From NCBI RefSeq assembly GCF_002252445.1, contig NZ_NNRJ01000031.1, positions 1 through 48,118 of the forward strand: 48,118 bases of DNA. Reading direction: 5' to 3'. This document shows, one piece after another, positions 16,671 through 26,144 of the stretch (position 1 is its first letter; each line of letters opens with the position of its first letter). This DNA is from Brucella thiophenivorans (GTDB lineage Bacteria; Pseudomonadota; Alphaproteobacteria; Rhizobiales; Rhizobiaceae). The notes under the pieces are model-generated. The model made no database searches. It was not told where the DNA came from and worked only from the letters and a program-made list of their open reading frames with translations. A program made the translations under genes and the position numbers.

Positions 16671-17178
16671 CGCTAAGTGTCCTGATTTCCATTGAGCCGC
16701 GATTTTTGACATTCATAAAATCGCGGAAAGAGCCAATGCGCCGTTGACGAATTTGCCATGCACGAAAAGCTGACCGCAGCGCCAAAACACCAAATGCACA
16801 GGCTAAAAAAATTAGACTGATCGTTGCGGCGATTGATAGATTAAAAAGAAAATACAAAACGGGAATAAGTAACAAGCATCCAAAGGCGGAAAGCCTAAAG
16901 ACGTTCAATTCACGTTCCCATTTATGGAGGGCTTCTAAAATTACTTTTTCACCATGCCCATCAAGCAGAGTATTAAAGCGTTCGCGCCCACCATCGGCAT
17001 CTTGAAAGGCAAAGCCGCCTTCTTCTTTCGTTTTATATACACGAAAAGCATTTAGACCTGGCTTTGCCGCGTCATAACCAGCTTTCGCGCCGCGCCCAAT
17101 ATCTTTATAATTTGAAGCGCGCCACGCGAAATAGCGTTTAACTATGCCAAGACGCTCTTTTTTTTCTTTTTTGCTCAT
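16663..17178 (-). CDS. traX: TraX/IcmV-like membrane protein
   Basis: About 171 residues: a basic soluble N-terminus, then two adjacent membrane helices (about 118-160) and a basic tail. IcmV of Legionella and TraX of R64 have this layout and sit next to dotA/traY, as here. A GTG at 17187 is possible, but the ATG at 17178 begins the basic MSKKEKKERL stretch. Its 3' end overlaps dotA by 8 nt. Confidence 0.65.
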   Translation of the reverse strand: MSKKEKKERLGIVKRYFAWRASNYKDIGRGAKAGYDAAKPGLNAFRVYKTKEEGGFAFQDADGGRERFNTLLDGHGEKVILEALHKWERELNVFRLSAFGCLLLIPVLYFLFNLSIAATISLIFLACAFGVLALRSAFRAWQIRQRRIGSFRDFMNVKNRGSMEIRTLSDE

Positions 17179-17196
17179 TGCAATCACCCGATATGC

Positions 17197-18312
17197 TTAT
17201 GTGCCGCTTGAGCTTGGTGCGATCGGAATGCTTGTTGCGCGCGTATCACGATCATCAAGCATGGTTGAAAGCATAGCTGCAAAAACTACTGAATTTCGGC
17301 GTTCAAGATCGAAACGCATCCATTCAATTTGTTGAGTCAAAGCAGTAGCAAGTAATTGTTCGCGCGCGATAGCGTCAGGCGACATTTGAGCAAGTTGCTC
17401 ATGCCACATTGCGTTTGGAAAACGCGAACGGACAAAAATATCCATCGCTTGCAGCTGTGAAACTTGATCACCCACTTGATATGGATAACCTTGAGGCGCA
17501 GCTTTTTTAGCCCAATCAGCCAGTTCAGCACTACCGGTAGGGGTAGCAATATCACCTAGATAACTCAAAACGCTATGAGCCGCAGAACGGCGGCTTGCAT
17601 CGATTTGTCGAGCAGCAATTTGAGAGCGGCCAGCTGGTGTTTTAGCTTCTAGCGCTGTAATTGGTTTTGCAGGCGCAGGGTCAACAATATTGTTAATCAA
17701 GCGAATATGCGCACCAGCAATATCTTTTTGGGTCGTATCAAGAGTGATTGCGTCAGTTATTAAACGCGCATCAGTTGTTGGGTCAGCAAACCCACCAATC
17801 CCTTTGAAACGATCACGGTCTGTAATGATAGCATTCGCAATCGCAAGACCGCCCTGAATTACTGGCTTGCCAATATCTTCATTTCCATATGACCAGTTTC
17901 GGGAGGCATTGGTAATATCCTTACCACTTAACCCTTTGCCGCCGCCTGCTTTACCAATGCTAAAAATACCACTTAAATCAACACATGCTGATGCAGCTGG
18001 GTCAAAGCGGCCACTTTCAGCCACGCCACGCGCAATTTGTTTTTCGCGTGTAACATCATTTACTTGAGCAGCCTCAGTAATGCGTTTTTGGGCCTCAGTT
18101 TGGCGTTTAGAATAGGCGCTCATTTGAGCAACGCCTTGCAGAATTGTTTGCGTAATATCGTTGCCAACGCTTGTCGTATGTTCATTTACGCGCTTCACGC
18201 CGTCATTGACGATATTGCGAATTGTACCGCAGTTACAGGAGGCATAGGCTGAACCGGCGCTTGCGCCTAGAATGAGAATGGAGGCAGTGATAATGCTCTT
18301 AAAATTCTTCAT
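17197..18312 (-). CDS. traW: TraW/IcmX-like periplasmic transfer protein
   Basis: The 371-residue protein starts MKNFKSIITASILILGASAGSA, a clear signal peptide, followed by a mature N-terminus with SCNCG. Size, export signal and position between traX/traY-like genes and dotO match TraW of R64, which is related to IcmX. The start at 18312 follows the previous stop by one base with GGGGCG upstream. The longer frame to 18348 would hide the signal peptide. Function in the channel is not established. Confidence 0.65.
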   Translation of the reverse strand: MKNFKSIITASILILGASAGSAYASCNCGTIRNIVNDGVKRVNEHTTSVGNDITQTILQGVAQMSAYSKRQTEAQKRITEAAQVNDVTREKQIARGVAESGRFDPAASACVDLSGIFSIGKAGGGKGLSGKDITNASRNWSYGNEDIGKPVIQGGLAIANAIITDRDRFKGIGGFADPTTDARLITDAITLDTTQKDIAGAHIRLINNIVDPAPAKPITALEAKTPAGRSQIAARQIDASRRSAAHSVLSYLGDIATPTGSAELADWAKKAAPQGYPYQVGDQVSQLQAMDIFVRSRFPNAMWHEQLAQMSPDAIAREQLLATALTQQIEWMRFDLERRNSVVFAAMLSTMLDDRDTRATSIPIAPSSSGT

Positions 18313-18313
18313 T

Positions 18314-18868
18314 TTATTGCGCCCCATACAAATCATTATAAAGTTCATTCATAATTGATGCAGGGGATTGCCGAGCGCCCGTATTTTCTACGTTAGCGCC
18401 AGATGCACCAATGCCACCACTAGAAATACCAAACTCAATATCAGGACCGCCACTTGCCCCCATTCCCGGAAGTTCCAAACCTTGCAGTTGTGGAATTTGA
18501 AGGGCTTGCTGCAATGGTTCCGTCACCTTGGCAATTTGCTCTTGTGCCATTGAACAAAGTTGGTTTTCAGCATCAGACATTGCTTTGCTGAATAAGCCAT
18601 TCACATCCGGAATCTGAATTGCAATATCAAGGTTTACGTCCATGAGATTATCTAAGCAGCTAAGGCCGGATAGAGGCGCAGGCATTTTCAATGCCTGTTC
18701 ACGCCGTTTAACCTCAGCCTCGATACCGTTGCGGATTGCGTCAACCAAATTGACTTTTACATTTGGCAAGCAAGCGTCACCAGCATTAGCAAAGAGACTA
18801 TCAACCGTATCGGCATGGGCTTGCGAAAACATAAGGATGAATGCAGCCCCAAATATTAGCTTTTTCAT
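18314..18868 (-). CDS. Exported cysteine-containing protein of unknown function, transfer operon
   Basis: The 184-residue product has a signal peptide (cleavage near SQAHA-DT), three cysteines in the mature part (DACLPN, LSCLDNL, QLCSMAQ), amphipathic helices, and a Gly/Pro/Ser-rich tail. Four-base ATGA overlap with the gene upstream and one base to traW downstream show operon membership. I recognise no homologue in R64 or Dot/Icm. The extra cysteine chemistry fits the DsbC-like gene at 25098. Confidence 0.75.
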   Translation of the reverse strand: MKKLIFGAAFILMFSQAHADTVDSLFANAGDACLPNVKVNLVDAIRNGIEAEVKRREQALKMPAPLSGLSCLDNLMDVNLDIAIQIPDVNGLFSKAMSDAENQLCSMAQEQIAKVTEPLQQALQIPQLQGLELPGMGASGGPDIEFGISSGGIGASGANVENTGARQSPASIMNELYNDLYGAQ

Positions 18869-19599
18869 AGCAGTGTTTTCCGTTCGCCTTGGAATGGTGG
18901 GTTTTCACGAATAAGGACAGGACGCACGTTGCCAATGCCCGGAAAGCCTGATGTGCCGTCATACATGCCAACACCGCCACCACCGGCATAAATTCCATCA
19001 AACGCTGAATTACCAGCACCACCAGTAATGCGCTTCATGATGTATGCTTGTAATTCTTCATAAGATTTGAAGCCGTTTGCTTTCAAATATTCAGCGGGCA
19101 GCACGCTAGGGTCAAATCCGCTTGCAACCCATTTATTAAGTGCGCCAGCGCCAAGAAAGTGTGATGCACTTAGCAAGCCATCTTGCGTTATCGTAACGCC
19201 GTTAATTGTCTGGCCGACTAGATCACGGACACCACTATTCATTGATGCCCAATTACGAGCCGCCAATTCCTGATTGGCTCGGTCTTGAAGTGCTGCACCC
19301 GCTGATGAATTGCGTAAATCGCTTACGGAACCCACACCGGCGCTGATAGCTTTATCTGTAAAGGAATAGCTGCCGTAGTCCGATTTACTACCACCATTAT
19401 ATTGTAAATAGCCTAAATCTGCCCAAGTGCCTGCCGTGATTTGGTAGCGACCAAGTGCAGATGAACCACCTTGGTTCATAATGCTGTAGTCATTACCGCC
19501 TTCAAAACCTGCAATTGCATCATTATAATTGGCGAATGAAAGGCTTGTGCTTGCGGTCAGCATCGAAAACGCAGCAGCCATTATAAAATTGGTTCGCAT
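18865..19599 (-). CDS. Exported lytic transglycosylase/lysozyme-like protein
   Basis: The 244-residue protein has a signal peptide and then a muramidase-like start: AGFEGGNDYSI with a probable catalytic Glu33, followed by SALGRYQITAGTWADLGY, a lysozyme/SLT-type substrate-site motif. Later segments (LLSASHFLGAGAL, GFKSYEELQAYI) also occur in phage-tail and conjugation peptidoglycan hydrolases. It would open the cell wall for assembly of the transfer channel. It begins 2 nt after the upstream stop and overlaps the downstream gene by 4 nt. Confidence 0.7.
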   Translation of the reverse strand: MRTNFIMAAAFSMLTASTSLSFANYNDAIAGFEGGNDYSIMNQGGSSALGRYQITAGTWADLGYLQYNGGSKSDYGSYSFTDKAISAGVGSVSDLRNSSAGAALQDRANQELAARNWASMNSGVRDLVGQTINGVTITQDGLLSASHFLGAGALNKWVASGFDPSVLPAEYLKANGFKSYEELQAYIMKRITGGAGNSAFDGIYAGGGGVGMYDGTSGFPGIGNVRPVLIRENPPFQGERKTLL

Positions 19600-19601
19600 G
19601 A

Positions 19602-20450
19602 TTATTTACGAGCCTTTCCTGCAATGATCGGGGATTGTGGAGAGATAATAAATTTAGGGTCAGGTTCACCAATTTGATACGTGGCAATACCTTCGGTCGT
19701 TACAGTTTCAATTAGTGGATTGTTATTCGTGTCACGAATTTTAGATGCACCAGCTTGGGATTCCAGCGAACCATAACGGGCAAGCAGGTTTGAATTGGCG
19801 TCAATGATGAAGACAGGACAATCAAATTGACCGCAGTAAAATGAACTGCTCATTGATACAATTGAGCCAGCACCTGAGCTTAAAGCCAAGGGCAAAGCAA
19901 AATATTGAGTATCATCGCGCTTTTCGCCAAACTCTTTTTCAAGAGCAGTATCTAAAGTGTTTTTAGCTTCCGAAGAAATTTTCTGATAGTCAAACTTGTA
20001 TTCTGTCAGATGCGGCCAATAGTTGTCGCCTGTCCAAACCCACATACGCGAACCATCATAAATGCCGCGCATTCCATTGGCACCAATCGGGCCAAATTCT
20101 AGTTTCTTAGCCTTGCCACGCCATAACTCTAACCATTGATCATCGTCATGAAATAATACTGCATATACGCAGTCGTCTTTGCATTTTTTGTTTTTTGAAA
20201 GACGCACTGCGAGCTGTTCATTTCCATCATCCGGATCTTTCAGCCACATACGTTTTGCATCGACATGACGAAACTCTTTGCCGTACATTTTCCGAGCTAT
20301 TTGAGTTGCTTCGGGGTCAGTACCATCAAATGATATTTCTAAGTTCGGTTCATACTGCAAAAAGCTTAGATTGTTTTGTTCTTGACTATTGGCCGCGCCG
20401 GACAAGAGCAAAACACACGCGAATGCGAGTGGAAGGGCAGTTTTACGCAT
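19602..20450 (-). CDS. Exported protein of unknown function, transfer operon
   Basis: The 282-residue product has a signal peptide (MRKTALPLAFACVLLLSGAANS) and a mature part rich in aromatic residues (YDGSRMWVWTGDNYWPHLTEY) with two cysteine pairs (KKCKDDC, YCGQFDC). No family recognised. The start overlaps the end of dotO by 8 nt, so it is translated as part of the T4SS operon. The second half (SSSFYCGQFDCPVFIIDANS) is beta-rich. A structural or pilus-assembly role is only a guess from context. Confidence 0.75.
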   Translation of the reverse strand: MRKTALPLAFACVLLLSGAANSQEQNNLSFLQYEPNLEISFDGTDPEATQIARKMYGKEFRHVDAKRMWLKDPDDGNEQLAVRLSKNKKCKDDCVYAVLFHDDDQWLELWRGKAKKLEFGPIGANGMRGIYDGSRMWVWTGDNYWPHLTEYKFDYQKISSEAKNTLDTALEKEFGEKRDDTQYFALPLALSSGAGSIVSMSSSFYCGQFDCPVFIIDANSNLLARYGSLESQAGASKIRDTNNNPLIETVTTEGIATYQIGEPDPKFIISPQSPIIAGKARK

Positions 20451-23400
20451 CCCTGAAATCCCTGATTATTTCGTCTGCAATTTTGCGAATGATATTGTTT
20501 TTTGCATCATCATCGACTGCAATCCCGTTTGCTTCGCTTTCAGCTTTGCGGGTATCGACTAGCTCAGATGCCGAGCCATTTGGAAAACGACGAGCCAGAA
20601 CGCGCCGCGCTTGTTTTGGTCCGAAAGTTTTATAGAGGATTGTCCGTAGGGCAGTATCTTCTTGGGTGGTTGAAAGCGCCCAGCTTTCAATCGGGCCAAT
20701 ATCATTGATCAGATATTGAATATATCTGCCGGTTTTCAATTTCATCATTGCCACAAAAGGCGCACCCTGACCGGCAATAGGCCCATGCAAACCACGCAGG
20801 GCAGACTTTACAGTTTCCGAGAGATTGTAAGTATTGCCAAGCGCCTGAATACTGCTTTCAGTAGGCACGTTACAAAAGAAGAAATTATTAGCAAGTTCCT
20901 GAGTTTCCTTGTCAAAATCTTCAATCAATTGAGACGCATAAGCTTGCTGCACACCGGTCTTACGGCCAACACGATTATCGTTTTGAACCTGTTTTCTGAA
21001 AAATGCTAAGCCACCGGTTCGATGGTATTCATCATAGCAAATGCGCTTTTGCATTTGCTTGTTATCACTCACACGCTGCTGATGATAAGCTCTTACATCG
21101 TCAGAAATATTTACGTCTTTAAGATCATCCTCATGCAGCCAAAAGTCGGTTGTGATCGTATGACGGCCTAGCATATACATTACAGCTGATTGTCTATGCG
21201 CATGAGCGCCAGTATTAGATGTGACAGCTTCCAAGTCGAAAGCCACGATACGAGCGTTTGCAACGCTAAAGCGCGTAGGCCTTGATAACAGCGGGAAATC
21301 GCGGCAAGCAGCAGTAATCATTCGTTGGAATGCCACGACAACGGATTCATCCGTTGATTCAACTCGCATTTCGCGGAATGGCTCTTTGACGGTTTCACGA
21401 TTAGACATTGAAACGAGATCAGCCATTACCGGCACTGCAAAGCGTTGCGCTAAAGTGGCCTCATGATATTTCTGTTTAGAAAACAGATAATCAACTACTT
21501 CATACCAAGTTGTATTTCTATCCCGTTCAAAGCCTAGCTCTTTTAGCGCTGTATCGACGTCGATACTATCAGTTGGAGAATAGCGCTTAGGGTTCATTTC
21601 ATCAGAATAATATTCGTATGCTTCCATAATTGCAGAGCGAGCTAAAGCACTAATCCCATCATATGGACTGGCGCGGTCGTCAGCAGTGCAGCACAGGCAA
21701 ACGAGATTGACCAAATATTCTAATTCAAATGCAAATGGTTTACGTAAACCGAGCTGTAAATCGAATGGATTTACAGCATATTCTTCACGATTTTGAAGCC
21801 GGACATGCATTACTTCATGTTTGCGTGATGGAGGCAAAGCCTCTTTTAGCAAGTTGATAAAACCCTCACTTGAAGGGCCAATATCAATAATAGAAATACG
21901 AGGAAGTAAGCCAGCACCGGAGCTTGTGCGCCCAACTTGCGGAGACAAGGCAATTGATAGGTTCATGGAGTTTGATAAAACAGATTTACCAGTGCCAGGT
22001 TGCCCAACAATAATATCAACCCAACCAAGTTGTCTTGAAGAGCCCGGATTGTACGGCCACAATTTCCCGTCATTACTACGGAATAAAATTGCACCTTTGC
22101 GCCACGGGCTTGAAGGTCGTGCAAGGGGGGCAAGGGCGAGGGCATCAGATAGATAGGCCGATGCAGCTGGAGCGGTAGAGCTTGGATTTAAGCCCATTGA
22201 TGAAGACATGATACATTCAACAGGGTCGCCAACGAGCGCGTCAGTCTGACAATTTCCCCAACCGCTTACAGTTTGGCGCAATGTGGCCACGTCAGATAAT
22301 AACTGTTTTTCATCGCCAGCATCGCACCAAGCGGCAAATGAACAACGCCAGCGAACAATAGTTTCACCGTCACCGTTAATTTGACGCGCTCTTTCAAACG
22401 CGCGCTTAATCCGGTCATTCGTAATACGACCGGTAAAACTAAACAGTTTTACATATTGATCTTTAAATGCTTGTCCTTGAAAGCCACCGCTATCAATCAA
22501 CATTGAGACACGCCAAGAAATTTTACGGCGCTGATCAAGGACACGCGAAATCAGATCATTGAAATTAACAACCTGCTCAGGCCCTAATACAATATCAAAT
22601 CCGCTATAAACTTTTGAGCCAAACTCAAAAGCTTTATCGTGCAGCAAGGTGCCATTTTCAGACATAATTTGTGACGTTAAAGACGGCCACAGTAAATTTG
22701 AAAAATCTTTACCTGCCATTTGTGTTTCAGTATCAGGCATCATTGCCCGAATGTGATCACTAGGCAAAATGGCTTGCCATTGGTTTTTAACCGCAAGAAA
22801 TTCAGGGTTTAATACCCCTTTAATCTCGGCAAGAGCATCACGTACATTCAGAATTTCAATATCAATATCAGAGCGTTTAGTTTCGCGCAGCAATGATTCA
22901 ACAAACGCCTCATGGCGCGTAATTAACGCAGCCAGTGGCGGGATAGGCATTTGCGCGGTGTTTGCCGGTGGGAATTGTGCGGCAGCTTCAGCGACCGCTA
23001 CAGAAGAGGATTTTGCCTCTTCACGGGAGAGCATTGAGGGGCGCGACCACAGCACAATATATGCGCGTTCACCGCTCAGTTTCTCAGGAATTCTTTTCTG
23101 ACGCTCTTCTAATAAGTCGCCAATGTCTAATTCAGCGCTTCGGGCAACAGCACCAACACCTGATAGAATTTGTTCGATCTCAGCTTTGCCAACATCAGGC
23201 AAATGACCAAACCAGAACTGTAGAGTGAAACCGCGCTCGCTAAATTGTGAAGCAAGCGAAAGGCGCAATTGCGAAACAGCCTCAGAAAGTTCTGCCGCCC
23301 CTTTAATGGAGCGGCAGCCCTCAAGTCGGAATACACTGACTAAAGAGCCATCATCAGCAATAAGAACATTATCGCCGTCAACCGTTGCAAGCCTGCAATA

Positions 23401-23478
23401 ACTCGCAAGCGATTTACGCAGGACAGAGCCGCTAAGGAAATATGCTAACCCTTTAAGTGTATCACGAACAAATGCCAT
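20443..23478 (-). CDS. dotO: DotO/IcmB/TraU-like secretion ATPase
   Basis: The 1011-residue VirB4-class ATPase matches the length of R64 TraU and Legionella DotO. Walker A is GQPGTGKS (492-499) within WVDIIVGQPGTGKSVLSNSM. Later conserved parts include RISIIDIGPSSEGFINLL, EYHRTGG (Walker B region) and GLHGPIAGQGAPF. It supplies energy for assembly and substrate transfer at the inner-membrane base. It starts one base after the icmD stop. Confidence 0.93.
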   Translation of the reverse strand: MAFVRDTLKGLAYFLSGSVLRKSLASYCRLATVDGDNVLIADDGSLVSVFRLEGCRSIKGAAELSEAVSQLRLSLASQFSERGFTLQFWFGHLPDVGKAEIEQILSGVGAVARSAELDIGDLLEERQKRIPEKLSGERAYIVLWSRPSMLSREEAKSSSVAVAEAAAQFPPANTAQMPIPPLAALITRHEAFVESLLRETKRSDIDIEILNVRDALAEIKGVLNPEFLAVKNQWQAILPSDHIRAMMPDTETQMAGKDFSNLLWPSLTSQIMSENGTLLHDKAFEFGSKVYSGFDIVLGPEQVVNFNDLISRVLDQRRKISWRVSMLIDSGGFQGQAFKDQYVKLFSFTGRITNDRIKRAFERARQINGDGETIVRWRCSFAAWCDAGDEKQLLSDVATLRQTVSGWGNCQTDALVGDPVECIMSSSMGLNPSSTAPAASAYLSDALALAPLARPSSPWRKGAILFRSNDGKLWPYNPGSSRQLGWVDIIVGQPGTGKSVLSNSMNLSIALSPQVGRTSSGAGLLPRISIIDIGPSSEGFINLLKEALPPSRKHEVMHVRLQNREEYAVNPFDLQLGLRKPFAFELEYLVNLVCLCCTADDRASPYDGISALARSAIMEAYEYYSDEMNPKRYSPTDSIDVDTALKELGFERDRNTTWYEVVDYLFSKQKYHEATLAQRFAVPVMADLVSMSNRETVKEPFREMRVESTDESVVVAFQRMITAACRDFPLLSRPTRFSVANARIVAFDLEAVTSNTGAHAHRQSAVMYMLGRHTITTDFWLHEDDLKDVNISDDVRAYHQQRVSDNKQMQKRICYDEYHRTGGLAFFRKQVQNDNRVGRKTGVQQAYASQLIEDFDKETQELANNFFFCNVPTESSIQALGNTYNLSETVKSALRGLHGPIAGQGAPFVAMMKLKTGRYIQYLINDIGPIESWALSTTQEDTALRTILYKTFGPKQARRVLARRFPNGSASELVDTRKAESEANGIAVDDDAKNNIIRKIADEIIRDFRDA

Positions 23479-23479
23479 G

Positions 23480-23860
23480 TTAATTAATTGACCTCAAAGT
23501 CCCATCAACCGATGAAGTTTCCGCACCGGAACCAAAGAAAGTGGCAACGCCAACACCTAGATAGCTAGGAATGCCGATTAACCCTGCTGCTACGATAAAT
23601 GCAGTGATTGCACGGCCAACGCTAGAGTTCGGGTTGTGAGGATTTTTTTGATGCTGGAACAGCATCCACAAGCCAATAATTGCGACTACAACACCGCCCA
23701 TAAATGCCAAAGCACCCAACAGGTCAGCCATAGGGCCGAGGGAGTCTGTTTGTAAGCTTTTGGCAACATCACCAATGCCGCCCTGTGCATATGCGGCGGT
23801 TGATAAACCAAGAACAATCAGCGAGCTTGAAAGTGTAAGTCTTTTAATTCTGGCGAGCAT
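23480..23860 (-). CDS. icmD: IcmD/TraR-like small membrane protein
   Basis: About 126 residues from the ATG at 23860, which is preceded by AGGAGAAA. It has a signal-like first helix (LSSSLIVLGLSTAAYA) and two further membrane segments (LLGALAFMGGVVVAIIGLWMLF; AITAFIVAAGLIGIPSYLGV). This is the TraR/IcmD pattern, which resembles VirB2-like pilins in size and topology, and the order traU-traR-traQ agrees with R64. The longer frame to 23887 would add nine residues and overlap icmC. Confidence 0.75.
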   Translation of the reverse strand: MLARIKRLTLSSSLIVLGLSTAAYAQGGIGDVAKSLQTDSLGPMADLLGALAFMGGVVVAIIGLWMLFQHQKNPHNPNSSVGRAITAFIVAAGLIGIPSYLGVGVATFFGSGAETSSVDGTLRSIN

Positions 23861-23870
23861 TAAGTTTCTC

Positions 23871-24419
23871 CTAGTTGCCAAATACAAAATCTTGAAGTTG
23901 TTGAAGGAACATGACCAAGTTCATGGCAAATACTCCCCCGACCATATGGGTTATCCCTCTTGAGAGATAACCGCTGTTTGCGTGTAATGATGCTAGATTT
24001 GCAAAATATAGACCGCGAACAAAAGAGACTAAGCCAATGAATTGAATAATACGCACTACGGCAATGACTACCCGTGTGCCCATTTCATTGCTTAGTGGCT
24101 CCAAAAGTTCCGGTGCATATGCAAAGACTTCTGTAGCAGCCGCAGTTTCTGGTTGAGACCAAAGCGACACCAGAAACATTGAAATAACGCTTGATAGCGA
24201 AACAAAGCTGACTGCTAAAACCATAAGGCAAGTCGGCCCTTGCCAACCTGCTTGTGACCAACCGCGAGGTGATAAACTACGATCACCAACAGCTGCAAAG
24301 CCACGTAACGAATTAATCGCGAAAACTATGCCCATGACATAACAAATCACGACTAATAGGGACTGGAACGGCGGCATTAAAGCCGCAGCGCGCTCAATAA
24401 GACCCGCCATGCCTTCCAT
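23871..24419 (-). CDS. icmC: IcmC/DotE/TraQ-like membrane protein
   Basis: The 182-residue protein has about four hydrophobic segments (LLVVICYVMGIVFAI, CLMVLAVSFVSLSSVISMFLV, VVIAVVRIIQFIGLVSFV, MVGGVFAMNLVMFLQQL). The conserved FVRGLYFANLAS and GGVFAMN stretches fit the IcmC/DotV/TraQ group. It starts in the stop codon of the upstream gene (TAATG) and is followed closely by icmD. Confidence 0.72.
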   Translation of the reverse strand: MEGMAGLIERAAALMPPFQSLLVVICYVMGIVFAINSLRGFAAVGDRSLSPRGWSQAGWQGPTCLMVLAVSFVSLSSVISMFLVSLWSQPETAAATEVFAYAPELLEPLSNEMGTRVVIAVVRIIQFIGLVSFVRGLYFANLASLHANSGYLSRGITHMVGGVFAMNLVMFLQQLQDFVFGN

Positions 24420-24964
24420 TATTCAGCCCCTTCCGTATTTGAATTGGCATCGCTTTGATCAGCTTTGACAATCTTTTTAGGTTCAGCTGGTGCCGAGGCT
24501 GGCTTAACTGACGGGGTAACGATCATAAGCCGAGTAGGGGAGGCAAAATTCTGTTCAGTTACGCCAGCACCTTCTAAGCCTGGCATAATCAAACCATTCG
24601 CAGAAACCTTTGAATTTGAAGGTTTCTCAAAAACAATTTCACTTAACATTGCATTGCGTTGTTGCAGCGATTTTAAGTGACCTACCATGCGATCTATTAC
24701 GCCATTTTCCATTGTCAAAGACGTAAGTTCATTACGTAGTCGAGCATGTCTAATTACTAGATCTTCATGGTTTTGAGATTGAGCGTCAAATTTCCGCTCT
24801 AATTCGGCCAATTTTGAGGTGAGTTCTTTCCCTGATGCCGCGTCAGTTTTTCCTGAGACAATCCATACTGCCGCAAGAGTGACTAAACTCGACACTACGC
24901 CAACGGCTATAAGCCGAATTGACGATGATAGAACACTATCATTTTTATCCCAATGTGACGTCAT
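24419..24964 (-). CDS. TraP/DotF-like inner-membrane protein
   Basis: The 181-residue product has one membrane helix near residues 15-40, then a coiled-coil-like periplasmic segment (about 45-110) and a Lys/Asp-rich tail. It sits upstream of the icmC-icmD-dotO genes, where R64 has traP, and TraP is the proposed counterpart of IcmG/DotF. The assignment is by position, topology and size, because short coiled-coil proteins diverge quickly. It is first in the leftward operon. Confidence 0.5.
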   Translation of the reverse strand: MTSHWDKNDSVLSSSIRLIAVGVVSSLVTLAAVWIVSGKTDAASGKELTSKLAELERKFDAQSQNHEDLVIRHARLRNELTSLTMENGVIDRMVGHLKSLQQRNAMLSEIVFEKPSNSKVSANGLIMPGLEGAGVTEQNFASPTRLMIVTPSVKPASAPAEPKKIVKADQSDANSNTEGAE

Positions 24965-25097
24965 ATTGCCGTTCGCTTTGGCGTAAATACGCTAGTTTGT
25001 TCTTTATAAAGTTTGACTTAGCTAATTTATGCTTGCCTATTGAAGTGTAATACATCATTTTATTGAAATTTCCAGCATCTTTTACGGGCAAGTAGAC
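24965..25097. promoter_or_regulatory. Divergent promoter region between the two large T4SS operons
   Basis: 133 bp separate the traP-like gene (leftward) from the dsbC-like gene (rightward). A TTGACT at 25013-25018 with CCTATT 17 nt later could be the rightward promoter, but the -10 is weak. I could not fix a leftward one. Confidence 0.4.
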
Positions 25098-26144
25098 ATG
25101 AATATAAAAGTAAACGCTAAACTTTATTTAAGCTATACTATACTTTCAGCAAGTATACTAACAGCTAGCGCTCAAAGCAATGAAGTCGAGCAAAATGTTT
25201 CACTTAGTCCTTTTGCCAGATCAATACTTTATAATTCCAGTATAAATACTAGCCCGTTGTTTAAAATGGATGGTTTTCAGGTGTGGTCGATTCAATTACC
25301 GAACCAACAGCCGGAGACAGTTCTTACAAGTCCTAGCGGATTATTGATCAGAGGGACAATTTTCAGCCCGAATGGAAAAAATCTTTCAACAGCATTCTCT
25401 GATATTTCGAGTGTTGATGCCTTCAATACGGTTCAAAATCCAACCGTAATTGATGCAATTCCATTGCAACCAGCAATGAAAATTCCGGAAGGTGTAAAGC
25501 CTGCTGCCATAAATTCGCCAGCATTGACCCCGCCGCCTGCCTTAATTCCGCAAAATGCCCAAGAGCAGAAATTTGATGCACGCGCAGCTAGTGGGATGGA
25601 CGATGCAGACATACCAACATTCAGCACATTGGCAGAGTTCAGAGATCAGGCTGATAATTTTTCAATGTGGGTTCAGGCTAATAAATTCAATGAAGGCGCG
25701 CCCGTCTTATATATGTTTGCAGATCCTCGCTGCCCTTATTGCGCTCGCTCATTTGTTGAGCTGAAACCCTTTCTTGACCGTGGCGAGATTGAATTACGAA
25801 TTATTCCCGTGCCGGTGCTTTCCTCAAAATCTTTTGAGTTAGCATTGCGTTTTGTCCATTCGGAAACCGCAGGGCAGGATTTTGTTGCTCATGGACAAGC
25901 GATTTTAAATGGCGAGAAAGAACCGGAGCCGTTGCCCGTCACAGAGATTGACCAACGGGTAGTTAAAGCTATGACTAAAAACGTCAAATGGTTCCGGAAG
26001 AATGCAATGCAAAGCGTCCCGTTTTATCTTTATAAAACAGCGGAAGGCGATCAGGTTTTAGCCGGTCAAATCAGCCAAGAAAATATTAAGAACATTATCA
26101 CTACAGGTCAGACAGACGGTAAAGGCATTAACAATGTCAAATAA
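25098..26144 (+). CDS. DsbC/DsbG-like periplasmic disulfide isomerase
   Basis: The 348-residue exported protein has an N-terminal hydrophobic signal, a dimerisation-like region with Pro-rich linker (IPLQPAMKIPEGVKPAAINS), and a thioredoxin-fold C-terminal half with the active site CPYC at 212-215 (FADPRCPYCARSF). Later PFYLY gives the cis-proline segment. It should rearrange disulfides in the cysteine-containing transfer proteins. The end overlaps dotI by 11 nt. It may start internally, but the signal peptide supports 25098. Confidence 0.88.
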   Translation: MNIKVNAKLYLSYTILSASILTASAQSNEVEQNVSLSPFARSILYNSSINTSPLFKMDGFQVWSIQLPNQQPETVLTSPSGLLIRGTIFSPNGKNLSTAFSDISSVDAFNTVQNPTVIDAIPLQPAMKIPEGVKPAAINSPALTPPPALIPQNAQEQKFDARAASGMDDADIPTFSTLAEFRDQADNFSMWVQANKFNEGAPVLYMFADPRCPYCARSFVELKPFLDRGEIELRIIPVPVLSSKSFELALRFVHSETAGQDFVAHGQAILNGEKEPEPLPVTEIDQRVVKAMTKNVKWFRKNAMQSVPFYLYKTAEGDQVLAGQISQENIKNIITTGQTDGKGINNVK

